Part shown: one piece after another, positions 29,301 to 41,253 of the stretch
Layout: each line of letters starts with the position of its first letter
How positions within the stretch are numbered: the stretch's first letter is position 1
Assembly: GCA_951812925.1 (NCBI GenBank)
Contig: OX638371.1
Span: 1 to 64,000, forward strand
Direction: 5' to 3'
DNA from: Calliopum simillimum
Lineage: Eukaryota; Arthropoda; Insecta; Diptera; Lauxaniidae
Length of the DNA stretch: 64,000 nucleotides
Translations under genes and position numbers: made by a program
Notes under the pieces: model-generated
Told to the model about the DNA's origin: nothing
Seen by the model: only the letters and a program-made list of their open reading frames with translations
The model's database searches: none

Positions 29301-32300
29301 AAAGTCCCATAGTATACGAAAAACATCCAAAATATCGATACAGAATGTGGACAGAATGCAACGAAACAGTTTATTGCAAGCGAGAGAAAACAACAACAAC
29401 AACAAAATCCCTTCCACTCCACTGTCTCATTCATTTTCTCATCAACACAGCATAACACTGTGGATGCTGTTGTTGTTGTAATTATATGGGAAACTTACAT
29501 CCAAAATATCGGTAAAAGTCGCAAAGTATACGAAAAACATCCAAAATATCGATAACAGTTCAAAAGTGTCGAAAAACATCCAAAATATCGGTAAAAGTAC
29601 AAAAGTATTGTATCAAGAAAAATCCAAAGTATCGATAAAAGTCCAAAAGTATCGAAATACATCCAAAATATCGGTAAAAGTCCCATAGTATACGAAAAAC
29701 ATCCAAAATATCGATACAGAATGTGGACAGAATGCAACGAAACAGTTTATTGCAAGCGAGAGAAAACAACAACAACAACAAAATCCCTTCCACTCCACTG
29801 TCTCATTCATTTTCTCATCAACACAGCATAACACTGTGGATGCTGTTGTTGTTGTAATTATATGGGAAACTTACATCCAAAATATCGGTAAAAGTCGCAA
29901 AGTATACGAAAAACATCCAAAATATCGATAACAGTTCAAAAGTGTCGAAAAACATCCAAAATATCGGTAAAAGTACAAAAGTATTGTATCAAGAAAAATC
30001 CAAAGTATCGATAAAAGTCCAAAAGTATCGAAATACATCCAAAATATCGGTAAAAGTCCCATAGTATACGAAAAACATCCAAAATATCGATACAGAATGT
30101 GGACAGAATGCAACGAAACAGTTTATTGCAAGCGAGAGAAAACAACAACAACAACAAAATCCCTTCCACTCCACTGTCTCATTCATTTTCTCATCAACAC
30201 AGCATAACACTGTGGATGCTGTTGTTGTTGTAATTATATGGGAAACTTACATCCAAAATATCGGTAAAAGTCGCAAAGTATACGAAAAACATCCAAAATA
30301 TCGATAACAGTTCAAAAGTGTCGAAAAACATCCAAAATATCGGTAAAAGTACAAAAGTATTGTATCAAGAAAAATCCAAAGTATCGATAAAAGTCCAAAA
30401 GTATCGAAATACATCCAAAATATCGGTAAAAGTCCCATAGTATACGAAAAACATCCAAAATATCGATACAGAATGTGGACAGAATGCAACGAAACAGTTT
30501 ATTGCAAGCGAGAGAAAACAACAACAACAACAAAATCCCTTCCACTCCACTGTCTCATTCATTTTCTCATCAACACAGCATAACACTGTGGATGCTGTTG
30601 TTGTTGTAATTATATGGGAAACTTACATCCAAAATATCGGTAAAAGTCGCAAAGTATACGAAAAACATCCAAAATATCGATAACAGTTCAAAAGTGTCGA
30701 AAAACATCCAAAATATCGGTAAAAGTACAAAAGTATTGTATCAAGAAAAATCCAAAGTATCGATAAAAGTCCAAAAGTATCGAAATACATCCAAAATATC
30801 GGTAAAAGTCCCATAGTATACGAAAAACATCCAAAATATCGATACAGAATGTGGACAGAATGCAACGAAACAGTTTATTGCAAGCGAGAGAAAACAACAA
30901 CAACAACAAAATCCCTTCCACTCCACTGTCTCATTCATTTTCTCATCAACACAGCATAACACTGTGGATGCTGTTGTTGTTGTAATTATATGGGAAACTT
31001 ACATCCAAAATATCGGTAAAAGTCGCAAAGTATACGAAAAACATCCAAAATATCGATAACAGTTCAAAAGTGTCGAAAAACATCCAAAATATCGGTAAAA
31101 GTACAAAAGTATTGTATCAAGAAAAATCCAAAGTATCGATAAAAGTCCAAAAGTATCGAAATACATCCAAAATATCGGTAAAAGTCCCATAGTATACGAA
31201 AAACATCCAAAATATCGATACAGAATGTGGACAGAATGCAACGAAACAGTTTATTGCAAGCGAGAGAAAACAACAACAACAACAAAATCCCTTCCACTCC
31301 ACTGTCTCATTCATTTTCTCATCAACACAGCATAACACTGTGGATGCTGTTGTTGTTGTAATTATATGGGAAACTTACATCCAAAATATCGGTAAAAGTC
31401 GCAAAGTATACGAAAAACATCCAAAATATCGATAACAGTTCAAAAGTGTCGAAAAACATCCAAAATATCGGTAAAAGTACAAAAGTATTGTATCAAGAAA
31501 AATCCAAAGTATCGATAAAAGTCCAAAAGTATCGAAATACATCCAAAATATCGGTAAAAGTCCCATAGTATACGAAAAACATCCAAAATATCGATACAGA
31601 ATGTGGACAGAATGCAACGAAACAGTTTATTGCAAGCGAGAGAAAACAACAACAACAACAAAATCCCTTCCACTCCACTGTCTCATTCATTTTCTCATCA
31701 ACACAGCATAACACTGTGGATGCTGTTGTTGTTGTAATTATATGGGAAACTTACATCCAAAATATCGGTAAAAGTCGCAAAGTATACGAAAAACATCCAA
31801 AATATCGATAACAGTTCAAAAGTGTCGAAAAACATCCAAAATATCGGTAAAAGTACAAAAGTATTGTATCAAGAAAAATCCAAAGTATCGATAAAAGTCC
31901 AAAAGTATCGAAATACATCCAAAATATCGGTAAAAGTCCCATAGTATACGAAAAACATCCAAAATATCGATACAGAATGTGGACAGAATGCAACGAAACA
32001 GTTTATTGCAAGCGAGAGAAAACAACAACAACAACAAAATCCCTTCCACTCCACTGTCTCATTCATTTTCTCATCAACACAGCATAACACTGTGGATGCT
32101 GTTGTTGTTGTAATTATATGGGAAACTTACATCCAAAATATCGGTAAAAGTCGCAAAGTATACGAAAAACATCCAAAATATCGATAACAGTTCAAAAGTG
32201 TCGAAAAACATCCAAAATATCGGTAAAAGTACAAAAGTATTGTATCAAGAAAAATCCAAAGTATCGATAAAAGTCCAAAAGTATCGAAATACATCCAAAA

Positions 32301-32732
32301 TATCGGTAAAAGTCCCATAGTATACGAAAAACATCCAAAATATCGATACAGAATGTGGACAGAATGCAACGAAACAGTTTATTGCAAGCGAGAGAAAACA
32401 ACAACAACAACAAAATCCCTTCCACTCCACTGTCTCATTCATTTTCTCATCAACACAGCATAACACTGTGGATGCTGTTGTTGTTGTAATTATATGGGAA
32501 ACTTACATCCAAAATATCGGTAAAAGTCGCAAAGTATACGAAAAACATCCAAAATATCGATAACAGTTCAAAAGTGTCGAAAAACATCCAAAATATCGGT
32601 AAAAGTACAAAAGTATTGTATCAAGAAAAATCCAAAGTATCGATAAAAGTCCAAAAGTATCGAAATACATCCAAAATATCGGTAAAAGTCCCATAGTATA
32701 CGAAAAACATCCAAAATATCGATACAGAATGT

Positions 32733-33191
32733 GGACAGAATGCAACGAAACAGTTTATTGCAAGCGAGAGAAAACAACAACAACAACAAAATCCCTTCCA
32801 CTCCACTGTCTCATTCATTTTCTCATCAACACAGCATAACACTGTGGATGCTGTTGTTGTTGTAATTATATGGGAAACTTACATCCAAAATATCGGTAAA
32901 AGTCGCAAAGTATACGAAAAACATCCAAAATATCGATAACAGTTCAAAAGTGTCGAAAAACATCCAAAATATCGGTAAAAGTACAAAAGTATTGTATCAA
33001 GAAAAATCCAAAGTATCGATAAAAGTCCAAAAGTATCGAAATACATCCAAAATATCGGTAAAAGTACAAAAGTATTGTATCAAGAAAAATCCAAAGTATC
33101 GATAAAAGTCCAAAAGTATCGAAATACATCCAAAATATCGGTAAAAGTCCCATAGTATACGAAAAACATCCAAAATATCGATACAGAATGT
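32733..33191. repeat. 459-bp long satellite unit E
   Basis: Long unit with the 83-bp dimer duplication, 26 ordinary units after long unit D. It is followed by a unit with the position-189 variant. Confidence 0.97.
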
Positions 33192-33567
33192 GGACAGAAT
33201 GCAACGAAACAGTTTATTGCAAGCGAGAGAAAACAACAACAACAACAAAATCCCTTCCACTCCACTGTCTCATTCATTTTCTCATCAACACAGCATAACA
33301 CTGTGGATGCTGTTGTTGTTGTAATTATATGGGAAACTTACATCCAAAATATCGGTAAAAGTCGCAAAGTATACGAAAACCATCCAAAATATCGATAACA
33401 GTTCAAAAGTGTCGAAAAACATCCAAAATATCGGTAAAAGTACAAAAGTATTGTATCAAGAAAAATCCAAAGTATCGATAAAAGTCCAAAAGTATCGAAA
33501 TACATCCAAAATATCGGTAAAAGTCCCATAGTATACGAAAAACATCCAAAATATCGATACAGAATGT
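33192..33567. repeat. Satellite unit with A-to-C variant at 33380
   Basis: Third occurrence of the long-unit plus variant-unit pair. Confidence 0.95.
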
Positions 33568-36500
33568 GGACAGAATGCAACGAAACAGTTTATTGCAAGC
33601 GAGAGAAAACAACAACAACAACAAAATCCCTTCCACTCCACTGTCTCATTCATTTTCTCATCAACACAGCATAACACTGTGGATGCTGTTGTTGTTGTAA
33701 TTATATGGGAAACTTACATCCAAAATATCGGTAAAAGTCGCAAAGTATACGAAAAACATCCAAAATATCGATAACAGTTCAAAAGTGTCGAAAAACATCC
33801 AAAATATCGGTAAAAGTACAAAAGTATTGTATCAAGAAAAATCCAAAGTATCGATAAAAGTCCAAAAGTATCGAAATACATCCAAAATATCGGTAAAAGT
33901 CCCATAGTATACGAAAAACATCCAAAATATCGATACAGAATGTGGACAGAATGCAACGAAACAGTTTATTGCAAGCGAGAGAAAACAACAACAACAACAA
34001 AATCCCTTCCACTCCACTGTCTCATTCATTTTCTCATCAACACAGCATAACACTGTGGATGCTGTTGTTGTTGTAATTATATGGGAAACTTACATCCAAA
34101 ATATCGGTAAAAGTCGCAAAGTATACGAAAAACATCCAAAATATCGATAACAGTTCAAAAGTGTCGAAAAACATCCAAAATATCGGTAAAAGTACAAAAG
34201 TATTGTATCAAGAAAAATCCAAAGTATCGATAAAAGTCCAAAAGTATCGAAATACATCCAAAATATCGGTAAAAGTCCCATAGTATACGAAAAACATCCA
34301 AAATATCGATACAGAATGTGGACAGAATGCAACGAAACAGTTTATTGCAAGCGAGAGAAAACAACAACAACAACAAAATCCCTTCCACTCCACTGTCTCA
34401 TTCATTTTCTCATCAACACAGCATAACACTGTGGATGCTGTTGTTGTTGTAATTATATGGGAAACTTACATCCAAAATATCGGTAAAAGTCGCAAAGTAT
34501 ACGAAAAACATCCAAAATATCGATAACAGTTCAAAAGTGTCGAAAAACATCCAAAATATCGGTAAAAGTACAAAAGTATTGTATCAAGAAAAATCCAAAG
34601 TATCGATAAAAGTCCAAAAGTATCGAAATACATCCAAAATATCGGTAAAAGTCCCATAGTATACGAAAAACATCCAAAATATCGATACAGAATGTGGACA
34701 GAATGCAACGAAACAGTTTATTGCAAGCGAGAGAAAACAACAACAACAACAAAATCCCTTCCACTCCACTGTCTCATTCATTTTCTCATCAACACAGCAT
34801 AACACTGTGGATGCTGTTGTTGTTGTAATTATATGGGAAACTTACATCCAAAATATCGGTAAAAGTCGCAAAGTATACGAAAAACATCCAAAATATCGAT
34901 AACAGTTCAAAAGTGTCGAAAAACATCCAAAATATCGGTAAAAGTACAAAAGTATTGTATCAAGAAAAATCCAAAGTATCGATAAAAGTCCAAAAGTATC
35001 GAAATACATCCAAAATATCGGTAAAAGTCCCATAGTATACGAAAAACATCCAAAATATCGATACAGAATGTGGACAGAATGCAACGAAACAGTTTATTGC
35101 AAGCGAGAGAAAACAACAACAACAACAAAATCCCTTCCACTCCACTGTCTCATTCATTTTCTCATCAACACAGCATAACACTGTGGATGCTGTTGTTGTT
35201 GTAATTATATGGGAAACTTACATCCAAAATATCGGTAAAAGTCGCAAAGTATACGAAAAACATCCAAAATATCGATAACAGTTCAAAAGTGTCGAAAAAC
35301 ATCCAAAATATCGGTAAAAGTACAAAAGTATTGTATCAAGAAAAATCCAAAGTATCGATAAAAGTCCAAAAGTATCGAAATACATCCAAAATATCGGTAA
35401 AAGTCCCATAGTATACGAAAAACATCCAAAATATCGATACAGAATGTGGACAGAATGCAACGAAACAGTTTATTGCAAGCGAGAGAAAACAACAACAACA
35501 ACAAAATCCCTTCCACTCCACTGTCTCATTCATTTTCTCATCAACACAGCATAACACTGTGGATGCTGTTGTTGTTGTAATTATATGGGAAACTTACATC
35601 CAAAATATCGGTAAAAGTCGCAAAGTATACGAAAAACATCCAAAATATCGATAACAGTTCAAAAGTGTCGAAAAACATCCAAAATATCGGTAAAAGTACA
35701 AAAGTATTGTATCAAGAAAAATCCAAAGTATCGATAAAAGTCCAAAAGTATCGAAATACATCCAAAATATCGGTAAAAGTCCCATAGTATACGAAAAACA
35801 TCCAAAATATCGATACAGAATGTGGACAGAATGCAACGAAACAGTTTATTGCAAGCGAGAGAAAACAACAACAACAACAAAATCCCTTCCACTCCACTGT
35901 CTCATTCATTTTCTCATCAACACAGCATAACACTGTGGATGCTGTTGTTGTTGTAATTATATGGGAAACTTACATCCAAAATATCGGTAAAAGTCGCAAA
36001 GTATACGAAAAACATCCAAAATATCGATAACAGTTCAAAAGTGTCGAAAAACATCCAAAATATCGGTAAAAGTACAAAAGTATTGTATCAAGAAAAATCC
36101 AAAGTATCGATAAAAGTCCAAAAGTATCGAAATACATCCAAAATATCGGTAAAAGTCCCATAGTATACGAAAAACATCCAAAATATCGATACAGAATGTG
36201 GACAGAATGCAACGAAACAGTTTATTGCAAGCGAGAGAAAACAACAACAACAACAAAATCCCTTCCACTCCACTGTCTCATTCATTTTCTCATCAACACA
36301 GCATAACACTGTGGATGCTGTTGTTGTTGTAATTATATGGGAAACTTACATCCAAAATATCGGTAAAAGTCGCAAAGTATACGAAAAACATCCAAAATAT
36401 CGATAACAGTTCAAAAGTGTCGAAAAACATCCAAAATATCGGTAAAAGTACAAAAGTATTGTATCAAGAAAAATCCAAAGTATCGATAAAAGTCCAAAAG

Positions 36501-38356
36501 TATCGAAATACATCCAAAATATCGGTAAAAGTCCCATAGTATACGAAAAACATCCAAAATATCGATACAGAATGTGGACAGAATGCAACGAAACAGTTTA
36601 TTGCAAGCGAGAGAAAACAACAACAACAACAAAATCCCTTCCACTCCACTGTCTCATTCATTTTCTCATCAACACAGCATAACACTGTGGATGCTGTTGT
36701 TGTTGTAATTATATGGGAAACTTACATCCAAAATATCGGTAAAAGTCGCAAAGTATACGAAAAACATCCAAAATATCGATAACAGTTCAAAAGTGTCGAA
36801 AAACATCCAAAATATCGGTAAAAGTACAAAAGTATTGTATCAAGAAAAATCCAAAGTATCGATAAAAGTCCAAAAGTATCGAAATACATCCAAAATATCG
36901 GTAAAAGTCCCATAGTATACGAAAAACATCCAAAATATCGATACAGAATGTGGACAGAATGCAACGAAACAGTTTATTGCAAGCGAGAGAAAACAACAAC
37001 AACAACAAAATCCCTTCCACTCCACTGTCTCATTCATTTTCTCATCAACACAGCATAACACTGTGGATGCTGTTGTTGTTGTAATTATATGGGAAACTTA
37101 CATCCAAAATATCGGTAAAAGTCGCAAAGTATACGAAAAACATCCAAAATATCGATAACAGTTCAAAAGTGTCGAAAAACATCCAAAATATCGGTAAAAG
37201 TACAAAAGTATTGTATCAAGAAAAATCCAAAGTATCGATAAAAGTCCAAAAGTATCGAAATACATCCAAAATATCGGTAAAAGTCCCATAGTATACGAAA
37301 AACATCCAAAATATCGATACAGAATGTGGACAGAATGCAACGAAACAGTTTATTGCAAGCGAGAGAAAACAACAACAACAACAAAATCCCTTCCACTCCA
37401 CTGTCTCATTCATTTTCTCATCAACACAGCATAACACTGTGGATGCTGTTGTTGTTGTAATTATATGGGAAACTTACATCCAAAATATCGGTAAAAGTCG
37501 CAAAGTATACGAAAAACATCCAAAATATCGATAACAGTTCAAAAGTGTCGAAAAACATCCAAAATATCGGTAAAAGTACAAAAGTATTGTATCAAGAAAA
37601 ATCCAAAGTATCGATAAAAGTCCAAAAGTATCGAAATACATCCAAAATATCGGTAAAAGTCCCATAGTATACGAAAAACATCCAAAATATCGATACAGAA
37701 TGTGGACAGAATGCAACGAAACAGTTTATTGCAAGCGAGAGAAAACAACAACAACAACAAAATCCCTTCCACTCCACTGTCTCATTCATTTTCTCATCAA
37801 CACAGCATAACACTGTGGATGCTGTTGTTGTTGTAATTATATGGGAAACTTACATCCAAAATATCGGTAAAAGTCGCAAAGTATACGAAAAACATCCAAA
37901 ATATCGATAACAGTTCAAAAGTGTCGAAAAACATCCAAAATATCGGTAAAAGTACAAAAGTATTGTATCAAGAAAAATCCAAAGTATCGATAAAAGTCCA
38001 AAAGTATCGAAATACATCCAAAATATCGGTAAAAGTCCCATAGTATACGAAAAACATCCAAAATATCGATACAGAATGTGGACAGAATGCAACGAAACAG
38101 TTTATTGCAAGCGAGAGAAAACAACAACAACAACAAAATCCCTTCCACTCCACTGTCTCATTCATTTTCTCATCAACACAGCATAACACTGTGGATGCTG
38201 TTGTTGTTGTAATTATATGGGAAACTTACATCCAAAATATCGGTAAAAGTCGCAAAGTATACGAAAAACATCCAAAATATCGATAACAGTTCAAAAGTGT
38301 CGAAAAACATCCAAAATATCGGTAAAAGTACAAAAGTATTGTATCAAGTAAAATCC

Positions 38357-38810
38357 GCACAATCCAAGCGCTGCGCGCTCACCTCAATTGACGATAACAT
38401 TTTCATATTAATCCGTTAAAGACAGCATTTTCATTTAAGTTTTATTCAAAAAACACATTTGGCCATATTCACCCGATATGATTTAAGCAAATGTATCATA
38501 ATATATGTGTATGGCAGCACTGTTTTAAAAATTTTAACTTTACCCTGTTCTTTTTGCTGTTTCTGTTTTAAAATCATGTCAACTTTTCCTTGCGAATCAT
38601 CTATATGACATTTAACATTCTACTTGGCAACGCTGCTGATGTGAGAGAGCTTTTTAAAAAGCTACTCGTTAGGATAACGCATTGATTTATACGTCACATG
38701 TGTTTGCGGTAATGCGTACTTTATTTTTACAACTAAAAATAGCTTTTTTTTTCATTCATGAATTATTGATTGCAAAGTAGTTCGAAAGAACTTTTTCGGT
38801 ATTTGGTGAC
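38357..38810. other. Unique AT-rich sequence next to the satellite edge
   Basis: The satellite match ends in the middle of a unit (GTATCAAG, then a changed base, then AAAATCC, then new sequence). The next 450 bp are single-copy within this window and have no convincing ORF. They contain GGCAGCACTG (near 38513) and GGCAACGCTG (near 38626), which resemble motifs seen upstream of fly genes, but this is weak evidence. Confidence 0.5.
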
Positions 38811-38820
38811 TATATATAAA
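38811..38820 (+). promoter_or_regulatory. Candidate TATA box
   Basis: TATATATAAA is followed about 25-30 bp downstream by a GC-richer stretch (ACGCGTCACGTTGGGCACG), unlike the surrounding AT-rich DNA. The spacing would suit a transcription start near 38840-38850. No canonical initiator is obvious. The call rests on composition and spacing only. Confidence 0.3.
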
Positions 38821-38902
38821 ACGAGCATACGCGTCACGTTGGGCACGTTCTTCTCCGGGGTTGTAAGGTTGATAATTTTATTTAATATTTATTATATTTA
38901 GG

Positions 38903-39007
38903 ATGCAGTTTTCTCAGGTGATTTTTCGGTCGTTGACCGGAGGTGGTGGTGGGTGGTGGGTTTACTTCCGGTTAAGGGCCGGAAAATCACTTTGGGAAAA
39001 TTTTTAA
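38903..39007 (+). CDS. Small ORF of 34 codons downstream of the TATA-like site, hypothetical
   Basis: The ATG at 38903 opens a 34-codon frame ending in TAA at 39005-39007. The peptide starts MQFSQVIFRSLTGG and runs through a Gly-rich, Trp-Trp segment to a basic, aromatic tail; I do not recognise it. It lies about 90 bp after a TATA-like element. A GTAAG at 38863 and an AG at 38900-38901 just before the ATG look like splice signals, but they would define an intron of only 39 nt, shorter than usual in flies, so I do not propose one. The G-rich run at 38939-38960 is the most distinctive part. It may be a genuine small gene, the remnant of a first exon, or chance. Confidence 0.2.
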   Translation: MQFSQVIFRSLTGGGGGWWVYFRLRAGKSLWENF

Positions 39008-39106
39008 ATTTATGAACGTCGGCCTGCAATCTTGGGGGGGAACGTGCTGCGATTTCATAACATATATGCAAGGCGTTTTGCAAAAATTTACGAAATACCT
39101 ACATTA

Positions 39107-40307
39107 CGTAGGGCTTAGTTGGTGTCATGTTATAAATTTTTAGTAAATCAAAAAACTGCGTATTATTTGTTATAGTCTTACGATATATCATTTTAATTTT
39201 CAGAAAGATCGGTCAAAATAGAAAGAAGAAAACGTAAGATTTGTGAAACAACGTAGGTAGATATTCCAGTGCCAACGCAGCAAGAGATTCGGTTTACTAT
39301 TCTTTTTGGATTTCGACGTAAGCTCAAGCCTATGAAAATATTTAATGAATGCCAAATAGCATTTGAAGTTAATGCGCCATTCCTCGTGACTACTTCAAAG
39401 TGGTTCCGAAGATTCCAGACAGGTCATTTTTCTATGGAGGACGAACCTCGAGAAGGCCGCCCAAAATCTTCGACTGATTATGAATGTGTAGCGCTGGTTA
39501 AGTCTAAAATTGACGAAGATCCAAGATTAACCCAAGAAATCATGGCTGAGAAACCCGGCTTGAATGCAATGGCTGTACAGCGAATATTAAAAAATAATCT
39601 TGGATACACGAAGAAATCTGCACGATGGGCACGTGTGTGTTTTGCTAAGTATTTTCTTGAAAAATTCAAAAACGGAGAATCTAAAACTTTCAAGAAAATA
39701 GTAACAAGTGATGAGGCAGAGTTTTAGAAGTACGACCCTGAAACCAAACAACAATCCATGGTATGGAGCCCAGAAAGTGCAAGTCCACCTGTTAAAGTAA
39801 AGCAAAAAAAAGTCAGCAACAAAAGTAATGATGTAGCTCCTATTCCTTTGGAAAAAGGTCAGACAGTTACTGCTCAATGGTATAATGAAACCTGTTTACC
39901 AGAAGTTTTTCAAAATTTATTGGGAAAACGACATCACGATAATGCACCAGTGCACACTGCTGAAAAAAACGACCGATTTTGTTGCGCTTTCAGGCATCGA
40001 TGAAATTCGTCCAGCACCTTATTCCCCAGATCTAGCGCCTTGTGACTTCTGGTTGTTTCTAAAAATAAAAAAACTTTGAGAGAGAGAGTCTTCAACAGCA
40101 ATGAGGAGATAATAAATGCGGTTAATGATGAAATTGCAAAACTGCAAAAAGCCGATTTTGAAGACTGTTTTTCAAGATGGATTTATCGACTTCAAAAATG
40201 TATCAAAATAAATGGCGATTACGTTGAAAAAATACAAATAGATGAAGAATAAAGTTATAAATTTAAAAAATTAAATTCAACTAAGCGAACTTTTGTTAGG
40301 CTCCTCG
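39107..40307 (+). mobile_element. Degenerate mariner element (about 1.2 kb)
   Basis: A mariner-type element built around a broken DD34D transposase. The right end, read inward on the minus strand, starts CGAGGAGCCTAACAAAAG and continues to GCTTAGTTG (40278-40286). The left end reads CGTAGG directly followed by GCTTAGTTGG (39107-39122), as if about 16 bp of the terminal repeat had been deleted. Both inferred ends are flanked by ATTA (39103-39106 and 40308-40311); mariners normally duplicate TA, so exact borders are uncertain by a few bases. It is dead, judging by the transposase. Confidence 0.85.
39269..40252 (+). pseudogene. Mariner transposase pseudogene (DD34D)
   Basis: The reading frame begins at a GTG (39269) that aligns with the expected start; an ATG one base change away seems lost. 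N-terminal helix-turn-helix region: WFRRFQTGHFSMEDEPREGR around residues 46-65, a classic mariner linker. First catalytic aspartate: TSDE just before an in-frame TAG at 39725-39727. The frame resumes with YDPETKQQSMVW. The segment between the first and second catalytic motifs is shortened (internal deletion near 39825-39930). HHDNAPVHTA gives the second Asp. A frameshift near 39970 leads into APYSPDLAPCDFWLF, which gives the third Asp with 34 residues between it and the second. Another frameshift at the AG run near 40079 leads to a C-terminal piece ending at 40252. One lost start, one nonsense codon, an internal deletion and two frameshifts make it inactive. Confidence 0.92.
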
Positions 40308-40348
40308 ATTACATACGAAGCAAATAGTGAAATAATTAAACATCATTT

Positions 40349-40590
40349 CGTCGGCTTAAAACTACAACTAGACATCTACATTTTTCATGTTTTGGGAAAA
40401 AAGCTTTTTAAGTTTTTTGTATGGGAATTTTAAGTTATCTGCTTTTTATTCTTTGTATAAAACTGGATGAGTACTACATTTTAAAAAACCGACTAGACTG
40501 AAGCATAGAGCCGTTTTTTCCTCATGTTTCTGTATACTTAACTCAAAACATCAATATATGTAGATGTCTAGTTGTAGTTTTAACCCGACG
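40349..40590. mobile_element. Fold-back MITE with CGTCGG ends and ATTT duplication
   Basis: A 242-bp element with inverted arms 40349-40380 and 40559-40590 (one mismatch). The ends are CGTCGG...CCGACG, flanked on both sides by ATTT (40345-40348 and 40591-40594). The interior is AT-rich and non-coding. The hairpin at 42340 has the same six terminal bases and a similar 4-bp duplication, so the two probably share a transposase source. The superfamily is not determined. Confidence 0.85.
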
Positions 40591-40984
40591 ATTTTTGCTG
40601 AATTTATCCAAAGTTTCTCAAATTACTATACGATCAATTTTAAATAAATCAAAATTGATTTCATATTCAGGCTCGTTTATGTAAGTTTTATGCGTAAGCG
40701 AGAGCTTTTCGGGTAAGAACTTGCAAAAACTTGAAGTAAGCGAATTGACTGATTATGTATCCACAATTCAGTCAATGAAGCAAAAAAAAACTGACAAAAT
40801 GAGCAAGTCCTCAAGAACAGCACCGATTTTGTTGATTTTTATTTTAAAAATTTTGTTTTTTTTTTATTTAAAATCAGAAACATATTGGAGCGCGTTCGGA
40901 ACTATATAATTTTTTAAACATTTAAAAAAGTTATATTTTCATAAAGAAAAAATTGTAAAAAGAAATGCAACAAACAAAAATCAA
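40591..40984. other. No recognisable feature
   Basis: AT-rich sequence with poly-T and poly-A runs and no supported coding or RNA feature. Confidence 0.5.
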
Positions 40985-41110
40985 AATAGTTGTTTTATAC
41001 ATATTTGACAATTCTTAATCCGAATCTGGCATTAGAATTGCTGTATTTTGTATGGTTTCTGAGATATATTCTCTTCTTATAGGGCCTAAAATTGTGTATA
41101 TAAAAAGCGA
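40985..41110 (+). repeat. Diverged relative of the interior of the 59945-61860 fold-back
   Basis: The phrase CTTAATCCGAATC followed by GGCATTAGAATTGCTGTATT (near 41017-41046) and a downstream GAGATAT parallel 60355-60405, in the same orientation as the left arm of the large fold-back. Identity is high over ~35 bp and decays outside. Confidence 0.7.
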
Positions 41111-41253
41111 TTTTAATGAAACTTTGGAAAATGATACGCATTAGCATATACTAAAGAACGAGATAGACTTTGGCTTAGTATATACTTATGAAGAGGCGTG
41201 GCACCGCCCCAAACTTTTAATTTGATTTGGTCATATCTTTTCAACGGCATAAA
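41111..41253 (+). repeat. Fragment of the GGCGTGGCAC repeat family
   Basis: Contains GAGGCGTGGCACCGCCCC near 41194-41211, the core phrase of a dispersed repeat seen tandemly at 42960-43395 and inverted at 47579 and 53936. No ORF. Confidence 0.55.

Larger units (their letters stand above)
1..38356. repeat. 376-bp satellite array, 99 complete units plus a partial
   Basis: Head-to-tail tandem array. Taking position 1 as unit position 1, units start at 1, 377, 753 and so on. I count 94 units of 376 bp, 5 of 459 bp, and a partial unit 38080-38356 where the match stops mid-unit. Unit positions 1-140 form a head with CAACAACAACAA near 46-57 and its inverted partner TGTTGTTGTTGT near 120-132. Positions ~149-370 contain six ~40-bp subrepeats (ATCCAAA at 151, 191, 230, 274, 313, 353) that alternate TATCGGTA and TATCGATA. 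Units look essentially identical apart from the variants listed separately. Short minus-strand ORFs recur in every unit but are a by-product of the A-rich plus strand. The array continues beyond the left edge. Confidence 0.99.

Noticed and set aside
147..38189. Three overlapping minus-strand ORFs of 73-87 codons in every satellite unit
   Set aside because: They overlap each other in different frames, consist of Tyr/Phe/Cys-rich low-complexity peptides dictated by the subrepeats, and have no recognisable domain. Identity between copies follows from DNA identity.
1..38356. CRISPR array
   Set aside because: Repeats are 376 bp with no variable spacers and the sequence is eukaryotic. The 40-bp subrepeats also lack unique spacers.
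38863..38901. Intron between GTAAG and TTTAG upstream of the 34-codon ORF
   Set aside because: Only 39 nt, below the usual minimum for fly introns, and no branch site is evident.
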